Source of the DNA: Protaetiibacter larvae
Lineage (GTDB): Bacteria; Actinomycetota; Actinomycetes; Actinomycetales; Microbacteriaceae
Direction: 5' to 3'
NCBI RefSeq assembly: GCF_008365275.1
Contig: NZ_CP043504.1
Coordinates: 1,736,001-1,800,000 of the forward strand
DNA length: 64,000 nucleotides
In this document: positions 9,570-20,422 of the stretch, in pieces
Numbering within the stretch: position 1 is the stretch's first letter
Layout of the letters: each line of letters begins with the position of its first letter
The notes under the pieces: model-generated
Told to the model about the DNA's origin: nothing
What the model saw: the letters and a program-made list of their open reading frames with translations, nothing else
Database searches by the model: none
Translations under genes and position numbers: made by a program

Positions 9570-10376
9570 TCAGTTCGACTTCGCCGTGAGCCAGATGGTG
9601 ACGCCGACGATCGCGCCGAGCGCGAAGATCCAGACGAACAGACCCTCCGAGACCGGTCCGAGGTTGCCGAGGTCGAGGCCACCGGGCGACGGGTTGTTCT
9701 CGATGAACTTGAGGTAGCTGATGATGTTCGCCTTGTCTTCGGGCGTGATGTTGCGGTCGTTGAAGACGGGCATGTTCTGCGGGCCGGTGATCATGGCCTC
9801 GTAGATGTGCTTGGGGGTGACGCCCATGAGCGAGGGGGCGAACTTGCCCTGCGTGAGGGCGCCGCCCGCGCCGGCCACGTTGTGGCACATGGCGCAGTTG
9901 ATGCGGAACAGCTCGGCACCGGCGGGGAGGTCGTCGCCCTTCAGATACTGCTCTTCGGGGATCGAGGGACCGGGGCCGAGCGAGGCCACCCAGGTGGCGA
10001 GGGCGGCGATCTGCGCCTCGGTGAACTGGACGGGCTTCTCTTCGGCCTGGGGGCCGTCGGCGGCCATCGGCATGCGGCCGGTTCCGACCTGGAAGTCGAC
10101 GGCCGCGGCACCCACGCCGATGAGGCTGGGGGCGTCCTCGGTGCCCTGGGCCTGCAGGCCGTGGCAGCTGGCGCAGTTGGCGGCGAACAGCTTCTGGCCG
10201 TCCTCGGCGAGTTGGGCGACCTGGGTCTGGCTCGCGGCGTCGGCGCTGCTGGATGCCGTGATGGCGGCGTACGCGCCACCGGTGGCGAGGAGGCCGATCA
10301 GCAGGAGGGCCGCAGAGGCCAACGGCGAGCGCCGGCCGGCACGGCGGTTGCGGGGTGTGGAAGCGGAAGTCGCCAT
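9570..10376 (-). CDS. qcrC: Diheme cytochrome c subunit of bc1 complex
   Basis: Membrane-bound diheme cytochrome cc (268 residues) that links the bc1 complex directly to the aa3 oxidase, which replaces soluble cytochrome c in actinobacteria. Two heme-binding motifs, CASCH and CAMCH, lie in two tandem c domains. An N-terminal signal/anchor (LASAALLLIGLLATGGAYAA) and a C-terminal helix (GLFVWIFALGAIVGVTIWL) flank them. Methionine ligands are expected in the two domains (for example GRMPM). The ATG at 10376 starts the signal segment. Confidence 0.95.
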   Translation of the reverse strand: MATSASTPRNRRAGRRSPLASAALLLIGLLATGGAYAAITASSSADAASQTQVAQLAEDGQKLFAANCASCHGLQAQGTEDAPSLIGVGAAAVDFQVGTGRMPMAADGPQAEEKPVQFTEAQIAALATWVASLGPGPSIPEEQYLKGDDLPAGAELFRINCAMCHNVAGAGGALTQGKFAPSLMGVTPKHIYEAMITGPQNMPVFNDRNITPEDKANIISYLKFIENNPSPGGLDLGNLGPVSEGLFVWIFALGAIVGVTIWLTAKSN

Positions 10377-10404
10377 GGTCGTGGAAAGGATCCGATCTGC
10401 CGGG

Positions 10405-11040
10405 CTATCTGAGGACGTAGATGACGAGGAACAGGCCGATCCAGACGACATCGACGAAGTGCCAGTAGTACGAGACGACGATCGCGCTCGTCGCCTCCTT
10501 GTGGGTGAAGGTCTTGACGGAGAAGACCCGCCCGATGACCAGCAGGAAGGCGATGAGACCGCCCGTGACGTGGAGGCCGTGGAAGCCGGTCGCGAAGTAG
10601 AACACCGAGCCGTAGGAGTCGGACTGCAGGCCGACGTGCTCGCTCACGAGCTGCCCGTACTCGAAGATCTGCCCGACCACGAACACCGCGCCGAGTGCGT
10701 AGCTCAGGAAGAACCACTCGACGAGGCCCCACTTCGTGAAGGCGAAGACGCCGCCCGTGCGGCGGGGCTGCATCCGCTCGGCCGCGAACACGCCGAACTG
10801 GGCGGTGAACGACGACAGCACGAGGATGATCGTGTTGATCAGCGAATAGGTGACGTTGAGCTTGGCCGTCTGCTCCTCCCACAACCCCGGTGAGGTGGAG
10901 CGAAGCGTGAAGTAGACCGCGAAGAGGCCCGCGAAGAACATGACCTCGGAACCCAGCCACACGATCGTGCCCACGGAGACGACGCTCGGCCGGTTGATGA
11001 CCGCGGTGCTCGGAGCGCTGATTGCGGAGGTAGTGGTCAC
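10405..11040 (-). CDS. ctaE: Cytochrome c oxidase subunit III
   Basis: Five-to-seven-helix subunit III of the aa3 oxidase, 211 residues from the chosen start. Family motifs [18 protein letters not shown] and [12 protein letters not shown] are present. A GTG at 11040 is preferred to the ATG at 11049, because the latter overlaps a CATAAT -10 (11054-11049) that would give a leaderless transcript from the GTG. It leads the ctaE-qcrC-qcrA-qcrB operon and is divergent from trpD. Confidence 0.94.
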   Translation of the reverse strand: MTTTSAISAPSTAVINRPSVVSVGTIVWLGSEVMFFAGLFAVYFTLRSTSPGLWEEQTAKLNVTYSLINTIILVLSSFTAQFGVFAAERMQPRRTGGVFAFTKWGLVEWFFLSYALGAVFVVGQIFEYGQLVSEHVGLQSDSYGSVFYFATGFHGLHVTGGLIAFLLVIGRVFSVKTFTHKEATSAIVVSYYWHFVDVVWIGLFLVIYVLR

Positions 11041-11147
11041 GCATCCCATTATGGCCGATATCGCTCACGGCGAATTCACCGATCCGGGCCTGTCGTGCCT
11101 CGGGCGTCCCGATTCGGGTCGCTCCGCGAGTCGCTACGATCGTGCGC

Positions 11148-12200
11148 ATGCCCACCGAACTGACCTGGCCCGCCGTGCTCACCGAACTGCTGGCGGGCGG
11201 GGATCTGTCGATCTCCGAGGCCGAATGGGCCATGAAGCAGGTCATGACGGGGGATGCCACCGATGCCCAGCTGGGGGCTTTCCTCGTGGCGTTGCGGGCC
11301 AAGGGCGAGACGGTCGACGAGATCGTCGGCTTCCGCGACGCGATCCTCGCCCACGCGCAGCCGCTCGAGGTCGACCCGATGGCGCTCGACATCGTGGGAA
11401 CGGGGGGCGACCGCTTCGGCACCGTCAACGTGTCGACCATGTCGTCGGTGATCGCCGCGGCGGCGGGCGCGAAGGTCGTGAAGCACGGCAATCGCGCCGC
11501 GAGCTCGTCGTCGGGCTCCTCGGATGTGCTCGCCGCGCTCGGGGTGGACCTCGCGATCGAGCCCGCGCGCGTGGCGGAGGTGTTCGAGCAGGTGGGGATC
11601 ACCTTCGTGTTCGCCTCGCTGTTCCATCCGGGCTTCAAGAACGCGGGGCCGACGCGCGCGCAGCTCGGCATCCCGACGGTGTTCAACTTCCTGGGGCCGC
11701 TGTGCAACCCGGCGCGACCCGAGGCGTCGGCGGTCGGGGTCGCGAGCCTCGACAAGGTGCCGCTCGTGGTCGGCGTGTTCCAGACCCGCGGGGCGACCGC
11801 CCTCGTCTTCCGTGGCGACGACGGGCTCGACGAGCTCTCCACGACCGGGCACAGCCACGTCTGGGAGGTGTCCCGCGGCTCGGTCACCGAGCACGACCTC
11901 GATCCGGCGGATCTCGGCCTGCCGCGGGCGAGCATCGACGAGCTGCGCGGGGGCGACGCCGTCCACAACGCCGGCATCGTGCACCGGGTCTTCGCGGGCG
12001 ATCGCGGCCCGGTGCGCGACATCGTGCTGCTCAATGCGGCGGCGGGGCTCGTCTCGTGGGAGCTCGCACAGGATCACACGCGTGCCGAGGAGGACATCCG
12101 CGACCGGTTCCGCGACAAGATCGCGGTCGCCGCATCGGTGATCGACTCGGGGGCCGCCGCCGCGAAGCTCGACGCCTGGGTGGCCGCGACGCGGGCCTGA
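11148..12200 (+). CDS. trpD: Anthranilate phosphoribosyltransferase
   Basis: Transfers the phosphoribosyl group from PRPP to anthranilate in tryptophan synthesis; 350 residues. PRPP-binding signature DIVGTGGD, the glycine loop with NVSTMSS and the KHGNRAASS segment are intact. The ATG at 11148 lies 7 nt after TACGAT (11135-11140), so translation is probably leaderless; a GTG two codons upstream is less likely. It stands apart from other trp genes, divergent from ctaE. Confidence 0.96.
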   Translation: MPTELTWPAVLTELLAGGDLSISEAEWAMKQVMTGDATDAQLGAFLVALRAKGETVDEIVGFRDAILAHAQPLEVDPMALDIVGTGGDRFGTVNVSTMSSVIAAAAGAKVVKHGNRAASSSSGSSDVLAALGVDLAIEPARVAEVFEQVGITFVFASLFHPGFKNAGPTRAQLGIPTVFNFLGPLCNPARPEASAVGVASLDKVPLVVGVFQTRGATALVFRGDDGLDELSTTGHSHVWEVSRGSVTEHDLDPADLGLPRASIDELRGGDAVHNAGIVHRVFAGDRGPVRDIVLLNAAAGLVSWELAQDHTRAEEDIRDRFRDKIAVAASVIDSGAAAAKLDAWVAATRA

Positions 12201-12220
12201 GCCATCGGGACGGGCGTAGC

Positions 12221-12327
12221 GGGGTGTGATGCCGCTTCCGCGACGCATGCCCCCGCGTGCCGGCGCTTCGCGTCGGCGCGCTCCCGCCAGACCCAATGCC
12301 AGCGTCGCGGAAGCGGCACCCCACCCC
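12221..12327. repeat. 107-nt palindromic element between trpD and glpK
   Basis: A 17-bp arm (12230-12246) is perfectly repeated in inverse at 12302-12318. It is extended by GGGGTG (12221-12226) against CACCCC (12322-12327) across a 3x3 internal loop. The 55-nt interior is itself GC-rich and self-complementary in part. It lies between convergent genes and could be a two-way terminator or a REP/MITE-like element. Confidence 0.75.
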
Positions 12328-12347
12328 ACTCCTCGACCAGCTGACGG

Positions 12348-13844
12348 CTAGACCCAGTCGAAGGTGCGCGTGACGGCCTTGCGCCAGGTGGCGAGACGCG
12401 CCTCGCGCGCCGCGGGGGAGATCTGCGGGAGCCAGCGGTGGTCCTCGGACCAGGTGGCGCGCAGCTCGTCGAGCCCCGACCAGAAGCCCACCGCGAGGCC
12501 GGCGGCGAAGGCGGCGCCGAGCGCCGTCGTCTCGGTGACGGCCGGACGCACGACGGGGATCCCGAGGATGTCGGCCTGGAACTGCATGAGCAGTTCGTTG
12601 CGCACCATGCCCCCGTCGACGCGGAGCTCGGCGAAGGGGCGACCGAGGTCATCGGCGGCGGCGTCGAGCACTTCGCGCGTCTGGAACGCGGTCGCCTCGA
12701 GTGCGGCACGGGCCAGGTGCGCGCGGTTGGTGAACCGGGTGAGTCCGACGATCGCGCCCCGCGCATCCGGTCGCCAGTACGGCGCGAACAGTCCCGAGAA
12801 GGCGGGGACGATGTACACCTCGCCCGTGTCGGGGACGCTCGCGGCGAGTGCCTCGATCTCGGAGGCCGCGCCGATGAGGCCGAGATTGTCGCGCAGCCAC
12901 TGCACGAGCGATCCGGTGACCGCGATGGAGCCTTCGAGCGCATAGCGCGGCGGGGCGTCGCCGAGCCGGTAGGCGAGGGTCGTGAGGAGGCCGTTGCGCG
13001 AGCGCACGAGCTGCTCGCCCGTGCCGACGATGAGGAAGTTGCCGGTGCCGTAGGTGTTCTTCGACTCGCCGGCCTCGAAGGCGGCCTGTCCGAAGGTGGC
13101 GGCCTGCTGGTCGCCGAGGATGCCGGCGATGGGGGTGTGCAGCACGAGGCTCGACGAGGAGGCCTCGCCGTAGCGCTCGGACGAGCTGCGGATGCTCGGC
13201 AGCATCGCCGCGGGGACCCCGAACGCCTCGAGGAGGTCCGGGTCCCAGTCGAGGGTGCGCAGATCCATGAGCTGCGTGCGCGAGGCGTTCGTGACGTCGG
13301 TCGCGTGCACCCCGCCGGACGGTCCGCCGGTCAGATTCCACAGCACCCAGCTGTCGGGGGTGCCGAACAGCAGCTCCCCGCGCTCGGCGCGGGCGCGGGC
13401 GCCCGGGGTCTCGTCGAGGATCCAGGCGATCTTGGCGGCCGAGAAGTAGCTCGCGAGCGGCAGTCCCGTGCGGTCGCGGAAGCGGTCGACGTCACCGTCC
13501 GCGAGTGCGTCGATGCGGGCCTGCGTGCGGGTGTCCTGCCAGACGATCGCATTCGCGACCGGTCGCCCCGTCGCGCGCTCCCACACGATGGCGGTCTCGC
13601 GCTGATTGGTGATCCCGATCGCCGCCACCTCGTGGCGGGTCGTGTCGGCGCGGGCGAGCACCTCACCGATCACGAGCCGCGCGTTCCGCCAGATCTCGGC
13701 CGGGTCGTGCTCCACCCACCCCGCCTGAGGGAACAGCTGCGCGTGCTCGCGCTGCGCGGAGGCGGCGATCCGCCCGTCGGAGGTCACGAGCACCGCACGG
13801 GTGCTCGTGGTGCCCTGGTCGATCGCCAGCACGTATCTCGGCAT
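12348..13844 (-). CDS. glpK: Glycerol kinase
   Basis: Phosphorylates glycerol to glycerol-3-phosphate with ATP; FGGY family, 498 residues, normal length. Visible are the N-terminal phosphate loop DQGTTSTRA, the substrate-side WVEHDP and TNQRET motifs, and VWQDTRT. The central SYFSAAK region and ATP-domain motifs such as GTGNF follow. It is 15 bp downstream of the sugar ABC permease gene on the same strand, so it is probably the last gene of the transporter operon. That context leaves open a different polyol substrate, though the sequence reads as glycerol kinase. Confidence 0.9.
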   Translation of the reverse strand: MPRYVLAIDQGTTSTRAVLVTSDGRIAASAQREHAQLFPQAGWVEHDPAEIWRNARLVIGEVLARADTTRHEVAAIGITNQRETAIVWERATGRPVANAIVWQDTRTQARIDALADGDVDRFRDRTGLPLASYFSAAKIAWILDETPGARARAERGELLFGTPDSWVLWNLTGGPSGGVHATDVTNASRTQLMDLRTLDWDPDLLEAFGVPAAMLPSIRSSSERYGEASSSSLVLHTPIAGILGDQQAATFGQAAFEAGESKNTYGTGNFLIVGTGEQLVRSRNGLLTTLAYRLGDAPPRYALEGSIAVTGSLVQWLRDNLGLIGAASEIEALAASVPDTGEVYIVPAFSGLFAPYWRPDARGAIVGLTRFTNRAHLARAALEATAFQTREVLDAAADDLGRPFAELRVDGGMVRNELLMQFQADILGIPVVRPAVTETTALGAAFAAGLAVGFWSGLDELRATWSEDHRWLPQISPAAREARLATWRKAVTRTFDWV

Positions 13845-13859
13845 CCGCGCCTCCTCGGG

Positions 13860-15071
13860 TCAGGCCTGACCGTGCGCGGCGCGCGACTTGCGCGAGAGCG
13901 AGTCGATGATGACGGCGAGCAGCAGCACCCCGCCGGTGATCATGTAGCGGATCGAGGAGTCGAGGTTGAGCAGGGTCAGGCCGTTCGAGATCGACTGGAT
14001 GACGGCGATGCCGAGCAGTGCGCTCCAGGCGGACCCGCGCCCGCCGAAGAGGCTCGTTCCGCCGATGACGGCCGCCGCGATCGCGTTGAGGTTGGTGTCC
14101 CCGCCGCCCGAGGACAGGCTCGCCGAGCTCAGCCGCCCCGCCGCGAGGATGCCCCCTACGACCGCGAAGGTCGAGCACAGCACGAAGACCGACACGTAGA
14201 CCCGGTTCACCCGGATGCCGGCGCGCCGGGCCGCCTCGACGGAACCGCCGACCGCGTACACCTCCCGGCCCCAGCGGGTGCGGGTGAGGACGACGTCCAT
14301 CACGATCACGAGCACGATGAAGAACACGAACATGACGCCGACCCCGTCGTCGGTCGCGAGATAGCTGACGGCGACCGCGCACAGCAGGAACAGGCCGCCC
14401 GCCTTCGCCGCCTGCCAGCCGAGCGCGGCGGTCGGCAGATCCGCGCGCTTGCGCCGGCGCTGGCGCAGCACCGCCGAGACGAACATCGATCCCGCCCAGA
14501 GTCCCGAGATGGCGTAGGCGAGCCACGGCGGCAGGAACCAACTGGTCGCGAACAGCACGAGGGGGGAGTCGAAGGGGATGTTGATCGATCCGGTCGGTCC
14601 GAGCACCTTGAGCTGCAGGCCCAGGATGCCGAGCAGTCCGGCGAGGGTGATGATGAAGCTCGGCACCCCGAAGCGGGTGTAGAGGAAGCCGTAGAGCAGC
14701 CCGATCGCGACGCCCGTGAGCAGCGCGCACAGGATGGTCACCGCGAGCGGCCAGTTCAGCTGGGTCAGCCCGACGCCCACGATCGCTGCCGCGAGTCCGC
14801 TCACCGAGCCCACCGAGAGGTCGATCTGCCCGAGGAGCAGCACGAGCACGACGCCGATCGCGATGGTGCCGACCGCGGCGCACTGCAGCGTGAGGTTCAC
14901 GAGGTTGTCGGCGGAGAGGAAGCTCGGGTTGAGCGCCTGGAAGACGCCCCAGATGACGACGAGCCCGACGATGACCGGCACCGAGCCGAGATTCCCGCCC
15001 GTGAGCCGGGTGCGGAGGTCGCCCAGGGCGATCCGCAGCCAGGAGGTGCGGTCGGCTGTCGTATCGGTCAT
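13860..15071 (-). CDS. Sugar ABC transporter permease (XylH/RbsC type)
   Basis: Inner-membrane permease of a carbohydrate importer, 403 residues with about 10 hydrophobic segments. The family signature GQIDLSVGSVSGLAA is visible near residue 75, and AIGGTSLFGGRGS-type coupling sequence appears as AAVIGGTSLFGGRG near the end. Its start overlaps the ATPase stop (ATGA). The length above 400 and a long central loop resemble xylose-type (XylH) rather than ribose-type permeases. The substrate is not determined by sequence. Confidence 0.88.
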   Translation of the reverse strand: MTDTTADRTSWLRIALGDLRTRLTGGNLGSVPVIVGLVVIWGVFQALNPSFLSADNLVNLTLQCAAVGTIAIGVVLVLLLGQIDLSVGSVSGLAAAIVGVGLTQLNWPLAVTILCALLTGVAIGLLYGFLYTRFGVPSFIITLAGLLGILGLQLKVLGPTGSINIPFDSPLVLFATSWFLPPWLAYAISGLWAGSMFVSAVLRQRRRKRADLPTAALGWQAAKAGGLFLLCAVAVSYLATDDGVGVMFVFFIVLVIVMDVVLTRTRWGREVYAVGGSVEAARRAGIRVNRVYVSVFVLCSTFAVVGGILAAGRLSSASLSSGGGDTNLNAIAAAVIGGTSLFGGRGSAWSALLGIAVIQSISNGLTLLNLDSSIRYMITGGVLLLAVIIDSLSRKSRAAHGQA

Positions 15072-15901
15072 CGCGCCGGTCCGATCCGGTGGGGCGCCGC
15101 GAGCGGTGCGGACGGCAGGGGCAGGGCATGCTCGGTGGCACCCGTGATCGCGGCGATGATGTCCTCGTAGCTCACATCGGGCGCGAGGAAGTCGCCGTTG
15201 TTGCGACCCAGGCGCAGCACGACGATGCGGTCGGCGACCGCCTGCACATCCGCCATGTTGTGGCTGATGAGCACGACCCCGTGCCCGCGCTCGCGCAACC
15301 GCTCGATGAGGTTGAGCACCTCGGCGGTCTGCGCGACGCCGAGGGCGGCGGTCGGCTCGTCGAGGATGACCACCTTGGGTTCGCCGATGAGCGAACGGGC
15401 GATCGCGACCGTCTGGCGCTGACCACCCGAGAGCGCCGCGATCGGCACCCGCACCGAGGGGATGCGCGCCGACAGCTGCCGCAGCAGCTCCCAGGCCCGC
15501 CGCTCCATCTCCTCCTCCTGCAGCGCCGCGCCCGCGAGCTCGCGCCCGAGGAACAGGTTGGCGACCACGTCGAGGTTGTCGCACAGCGCCAGATCCTGGA
15601 ACACCGTGGCGATGCCGAGCGCACGGGAGGCGGTCGGGTCGGGGATCGACACTGGCTGACCCTCGAACTCGACCCGGCCATCGTCGGCGGGGTGCACGCC
15701 CGCAAGGATCTTCACGAGCGTCGACTTGCCGGCCCCGTTGTCGCCGACGATCGCGACGACCTCGCCGGGGTAGATGTCGAGGTGGATGTCGGTGAGCGCC
15801 TGCACCTTGCCGAAGTTCTTCGAGATGCCGCGCATCGACAGCACGGGCTGCCGCTCGGGCGGCTGCTCGGGCGGAAGCGGGGGCACGGCCTCGATCGTCA
15901 C
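15068..15901 (-). CDS. Sugar ABC transporter ATP-binding protein, single domain
   Basis: A 277-residue ATPase with Walker A GDNGAGKST, signature LSGGQ and Walker B VVILDEPTAAL; the H-loop is in VVLISHN. CUT2-family importers usually use a ~500-residue tandem ATPase. This protein carries only one domain, like the FrcA type, so it would act as a homodimer. The GTG start lies 4 bp after the binding-protein stop, and the stop overlaps the permease start. Confidence 0.9.
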   Translation of the reverse strand: MTIEAVPPLPPEQPPERQPVLSMRGISKNFGKVQALTDIHLDIYPGEVVAIVGDNGAGKSTLVKILAGVHPADDGRVEFEGQPVSIPDPTASRALGIATVFQDLALCDNLDVVANLFLGRELAGAALQEEEMERRAWELLRQLSARIPSVRVPIAALSGGQRQTVAIARSLIGEPKVVILDEPTAALGVAQTAEVLNLIERLRERGHGVVLISHNMADVQAVADRIVVLRLGRNNGDFLAPDVSYEDIIAAITGATEHALPLPSAPLAAPHRIGPAR

Positions 15902-15904
15902 GGC

Positions 15905-16999
15905 TCAGCCCAGCCCAGCGGCCGCGCAGGCGGCCGCGTAGTCGGAGGTGCACAGCTGTGCGAGCGTGAAGAAGCCGTCGTCGATGACGACCGGGCCGAT
16001 CCTGTCGCGCGTGACCGCGACGGGCTCGAGCAGGAATGAGGGGATGCTGCGCCCGCCCACCTCGATGTGCACCTCGCCCGCGGGCGTGCGGCCGTTGACG
16101 AGGTCGACGGCGAGTTCGGCCGCCTTCGCCGCCTCGGGGCGCAGCGCCTTGTAGACGGTCATGTACTGGTCGCCCGTGAGGATGCGTTGCAGGCCCGCGA
16201 GCTCGGCATCCTGACCCGTCACGGGAGGCAGCGGGGATATCCCGGCGGCCTTGAGCGAGGCGATCGCCCCGCCGGCGGTCGGGTCGTTCGCGGCGTAGAC
16301 GCCCACGATGCGGTCGCCGAACTGGGTGATCTGCCCGGCCACCCAGTCCTGGGCGCGCGCCGGATCCCACCCGGGGGTGTCGAACTCGGCGAGCACCGCG
16401 TAGCCGCTCGCGTCGATCAACTCGTGGGCGCCCTTCTTGAACTGCGAGGCGTTGTTGTCGGTGGGGGAGCCGTTGACCATGAGGATGCCGCCGTCGCCCG
16501 GCTTCACGCCGTCCTCCCGCAGCTTCTCGACGAGCGCCTGCCCCTGCAGCCGGCCGACGAGCTCGTTGTCGAAGGAGATGTAGTAGGCGAGGTCGGGGCT
16601 GTCGATGAGCCGGTCGTAGGAGATCACCGGCACGCGCCGGCTCTGCGCGAGCCGCACGATCGTCGCAGCCGCCTTGCCGTCGTAGGGGTCGAGCACGAGC
16701 ACGCTGACGCCTTGCGTGAGCATCGACTCCGCCTGCTGCTGCTGCTTCGCGGTGTCGCCGTCGGCGTTGCCGTAGAGCACCTCGCAATCGGGGCACAGCT
16801 CGCGCACGCGCTCCTCGAAGTAGGGGCGGTCGGCGGTGTCGTAGCGCGCCGTCACCGAGTCGGGCAGCAGGAGTCCGATCTTCGCCGTCGAGGGGTCGAC
16901 GGGGGCCTCGTTCTGGGTGCCGTTCGTGCACGCCGAGAGCGCGAGCACGGCGAGGATGGCGGCGACCGCCGCAGCGATCGCCCGGGGCGAGCGGGTCAT
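15905..16999 (-). CDS. Periplasmic-binding-type sugar lipoprotein (XylF-like)
   Basis: Extracellular substrate-binding lipoprotein of the importer, 364 residues. An N-terminal signal with lipobox LSAC is followed by a type I periplasmic-binding fold (KIGLLLPDS, DPYDGKAAA, VISYDRLI, GVYAANDPTAGGAI, VTGQDAEL). These segments match xylose/multiple-sugar binders of the XylF/ChvE group. It starts only 5 bp from the ROK regulator stop, so regulator and transporter form one transcription unit. Confidence 0.9.
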   Translation of the reverse strand: MTRSPRAIAAAVAAILAVLALSACTNGTQNEAPVDPSTAKIGLLLPDSVTARYDTADRPYFEERVRELCPDCEVLYGNADGDTAKQQQQAESMLTQGVSVLVLDPYDGKAAATIVRLAQSRRVPVISYDRLIDSPDLAYYISFDNELVGRLQGQALVEKLREDGVKPGDGGILMVNGSPTDNNASQFKKGAHELIDASGYAVLAEFDTPGWDPARAQDWVAGQITQFGDRIVGVYAANDPTAGGAIASLKAAGISPLPPVTGQDAELAGLQRILTGDQYMTVYKALRPEAAKAAELAVDLVNGRTPAGEVHIEVGGRSIPSFLLEPVAVTRDRIGPVVIDDGFFTLAQLCTSDYAAACAAAGLG

Positions 17000-17003
17000 C
17001 GGG

Positions 17004-18212
17004 TCACCCGAGTGCCACACGGAGGTCGGGAGTGCCCGTGGCGGTGGCAGGGAAGGTGCTGAGCTGGTCGACGGCGAGACCGATCGAGCCCATGAGCGCG
17101 GCGCGCGCGCCGAGCTGGCCGGCGACGATCTCGGGAGCGGGGGAGAGGCGGGTGGCGAGCGAGCGGTCGACGACCTGGCGGATGGGGCCGAGCAGCAGCT
17201 CGCCGGCACGGGCGAGGTGCCCGCCGATCACGAGTCGCGCGGGGTCGAACATGCTCGCGACGTTCGCCGCGGCGACGCCGATGTGGGCGCCCGCGTCGGC
17301 GATCGCGCGGATGCAGACGTCGTCGCCCGCCATCGCCCGCACGATCACGTCGCCGAGCTTGAGCCCCGAATAGCGGGGCTTGAGGCTCTCGACGATGGCG
17401 TCGCCGCCCGCGATCGCCTCGAGGCAGCCGAGGTTGCCGCAACGGCACAGCGGGCCGTTCTCCATGATGACGGTGTGGCCGAACTCGCCCGCGCTGCCGC
17501 TCGCCCCGCGGTAGCCGCGACCCGCCACCAGGATGCCGGCGCCGATCCCGTCGGAGACCTCGAGGAACATCGCGTCGCCGTGGCCGCGCAAAGCTCCGAG
17601 GCGGTGCTCCGCGAGCGCGGAGAGGTTGGCGCCGTTGTCGACGAAGACCGGCACCCGCAGCGCCCGTTCGACGCTCTCGGCGACCTTGACGCCTTCCCAG
17701 CCGCGCAGGATGCCGGGGCGCGCGATCATGCCGCTCGCGGCATCCATCGGGGCGGCGACGGCGACGCCGACGGCGAGCAGTTCGTCGCGCTCGGCGGAGA
17801 CGCTGTCGAGCATGTCGGCGATGAGCATGCCGACGCGGCGGATCTCGTTGTCGGACCGGTGATCACGGGCGAGGGGCATCTCGTGCTCGGAGAGCACCGT
17901 CATGCCGGTGTCGGCGAGCGCGACCCGCAGGTGGCGCTGGGCGAAGTGGATCCCGCACACGAGACCGCTCGCGTGGGCGAGCGTCACGTACTGGGCGCGG
18001 CGGCCCGAGCGCATGCTCTTGGCGGTCGTCAGGATGCCCGACTCGGACAGCTCCTTGACGATGTTGGAGACGGTGGCGGGGGAGAGGCCCGTTGCGCCGG
18101 CGAGCTCCACCTGGGTGAGCCCGCCGTGCTTCTTGACGGCGTCGACGATGCGGCCGCGGTTGGCTTCGCGCAGCGACGTCTGCGAGCCCGGGGTGCGCCG
18201 CTGATCCGCCAT
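17004..18212 (-). CDS. ROK family transcriptional regulator
   Basis: A sugar-responsive repressor of 402 residues. The N-terminal winged helix reads LTQVELAGATGLSPATVSNIVKEL. A ROK sugar-kinase-like domain follows, with the zinc motif CRCGNLGCLE after GHTVI (about residues 245-265). Start ATG 18212 lies 7-8 nt after TATCCT, suggesting a leaderless mRNA. As first gene of the operon with the binding protein, ATPase, permease and glpK, it probably autoregulates and controls the cluster. The effector is unknown. Confidence 0.9.
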   Translation of the reverse strand: MADQRRTPGSQTSLREANRGRIVDAVKKHGGLTQVELAGATGLSPATVSNIVKELSESGILTTAKSMRSGRRAQYVTLAHASGLVCGIHFAQRHLRVALADTGMTVLSEHEMPLARDHRSDNEIRRVGMLIADMLDSVSAERDELLAVGVAVAAPMDAASGMIARPGILRGWEGVKVAESVERALRVPVFVDNGANLSALAEHRLGALRGHGDAMFLEVSDGIGAGILVAGRGYRGASGSAGEFGHTVIMENGPLCRCGNLGCLEAIAGGDAIVESLKPRYSGLKLGDVIVRAMAGDDVCIRAIADAGAHIGVAAANVASMFDPARLVIGGHLARAGELLLGPIRQVVDRSLATRLSPAPEIVAGQLGARAALMGSIGLAVDQLSTFPATATGTPDLRVALG

Positions 18213-18281
18213 GGGCTCAGGATACCGGCGGAACCCGGAAAACGGGGGTGATCGGCTCGCCCGCGGTCGCCCCATTACGGG

Positions 18282-18713
18282 TCAGGCGCCGGGTGTTCCG
18301 TCGGGGATCAGCCGGTGGCCGAGGCTGACGACGTCGTCCGGTGCGAAACCGAGCGCGCGGTAGAAGGAAATCAGGCCCTCGTCACCACCGCGGACCTGGA
18401 GATTGAGCTTCGGGCAGCCGAGCGCGCGCAGACGCTCCTCGACCTCGCGGACGAGGGCGCGTCCGATGCCGGAGCGCTGGCGCTCGGGCGCGACCGCCAG
18501 ATACGAGAGCCAGCCGCGGTGTCCGTCGTACCCTGCCATGGCTGTGCCGACCACGACATCCGTCTCCTCGGCGACGAGGAACAGCTCCGGCTGGACAGCC
18601 TGCTTGCGTGCGATGTCGCGATAGGGGTCGTTCCAGGGGCGCGTGATGCCGCTCGCGCGCCAGAGGGCGACGACGGCCTCGGTGTCGCCATCCGCGAACG
18701 GTCGGATCTGCAT
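18282..18713 (-). CDS. GNAT family N-acetyltransferase (YpeA-like)
   Basis: A 143-residue acetyltransferase. The acetyl-CoA loop reads ERQRSGIGRALVREVEERL, matching the R-x-x-G-x-G/A consensus, and GLISFYRALGF is the conserved C-terminal strand-helix. The opening IRPFADGDTEAVVALWR resembles the YpeA/RimI-like group. It is a single gene pointing toward the ROK gene. The substrate cannot be inferred. Confidence 0.85.
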   Translation of the reverse strand: MQIRPFADGDTEAVVALWRASGITRPWNDPYRDIARKQAVQPELFLVAEETDVVVGTAMAGYDGHRGWLSYLAVAPERQRSGIGRALVREVEERLRALGCPKLNLQVRGGDEGLISFYRALGFAPDDVVSLGHRLIPDGTPGA

Positions 18714-18763
18714 CCGCCCACTGTAGGCGGTGGTCTCCGCAGGTGGTGGTCTCGCAGGTGGTG

Positions 18764-18837
18764 CTCTCGCAACTCAGGGGACGCGTGCGCCTCCGGTCGA
18801 TCCGCGGTCTCGCGGCGCGGTTGTCCTGAGTTGCGAG
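18764..18837. repeat. Palindromic intergenic repeat, copy 1
   Basis: CTCGCAACTCAGG (18766-18778) is inverted as CCTGAGTTGCGAG (18825-18837), about 74 nt end to end. The same arms recur just downstream and again near 39.1 kb. The interior shares the CGATCCrCG and CGGTT blocks with the 39.1-kb copy. Confidence 0.75.
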
Positions 18838-18847
18838 ATCGCGAGTC

Positions 18848-18920
18848 GTCGCACATCAGGAATGGCTGCAGCTGCGGGCGCGGATGTGTCCGGATCCGGG
18901 ATTCTTCCTGAGTTGCGAGA
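18848..18920. repeat. Palindromic intergenic repeat, copy 2 (degenerate left arm)
   Basis: The right arm CCTGAGTTGCGAG (18907-18919) is intact. The left arm is a degenerate GTCGCACATCAGGAA (18849-18863). It is tandem to copy 1 in the 269-bp gap before argG. Confidence 0.6.
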
Positions 18921-18973
18921 AGAGGGCGGGGTGTGGCGGTCGGCATGACCGGGGGCGGTGCGGCGCGCCCTAG

Positions 18974-20413
<1,440 letters not shown>

Positions 20414-20422
20414 CGGATCCGC

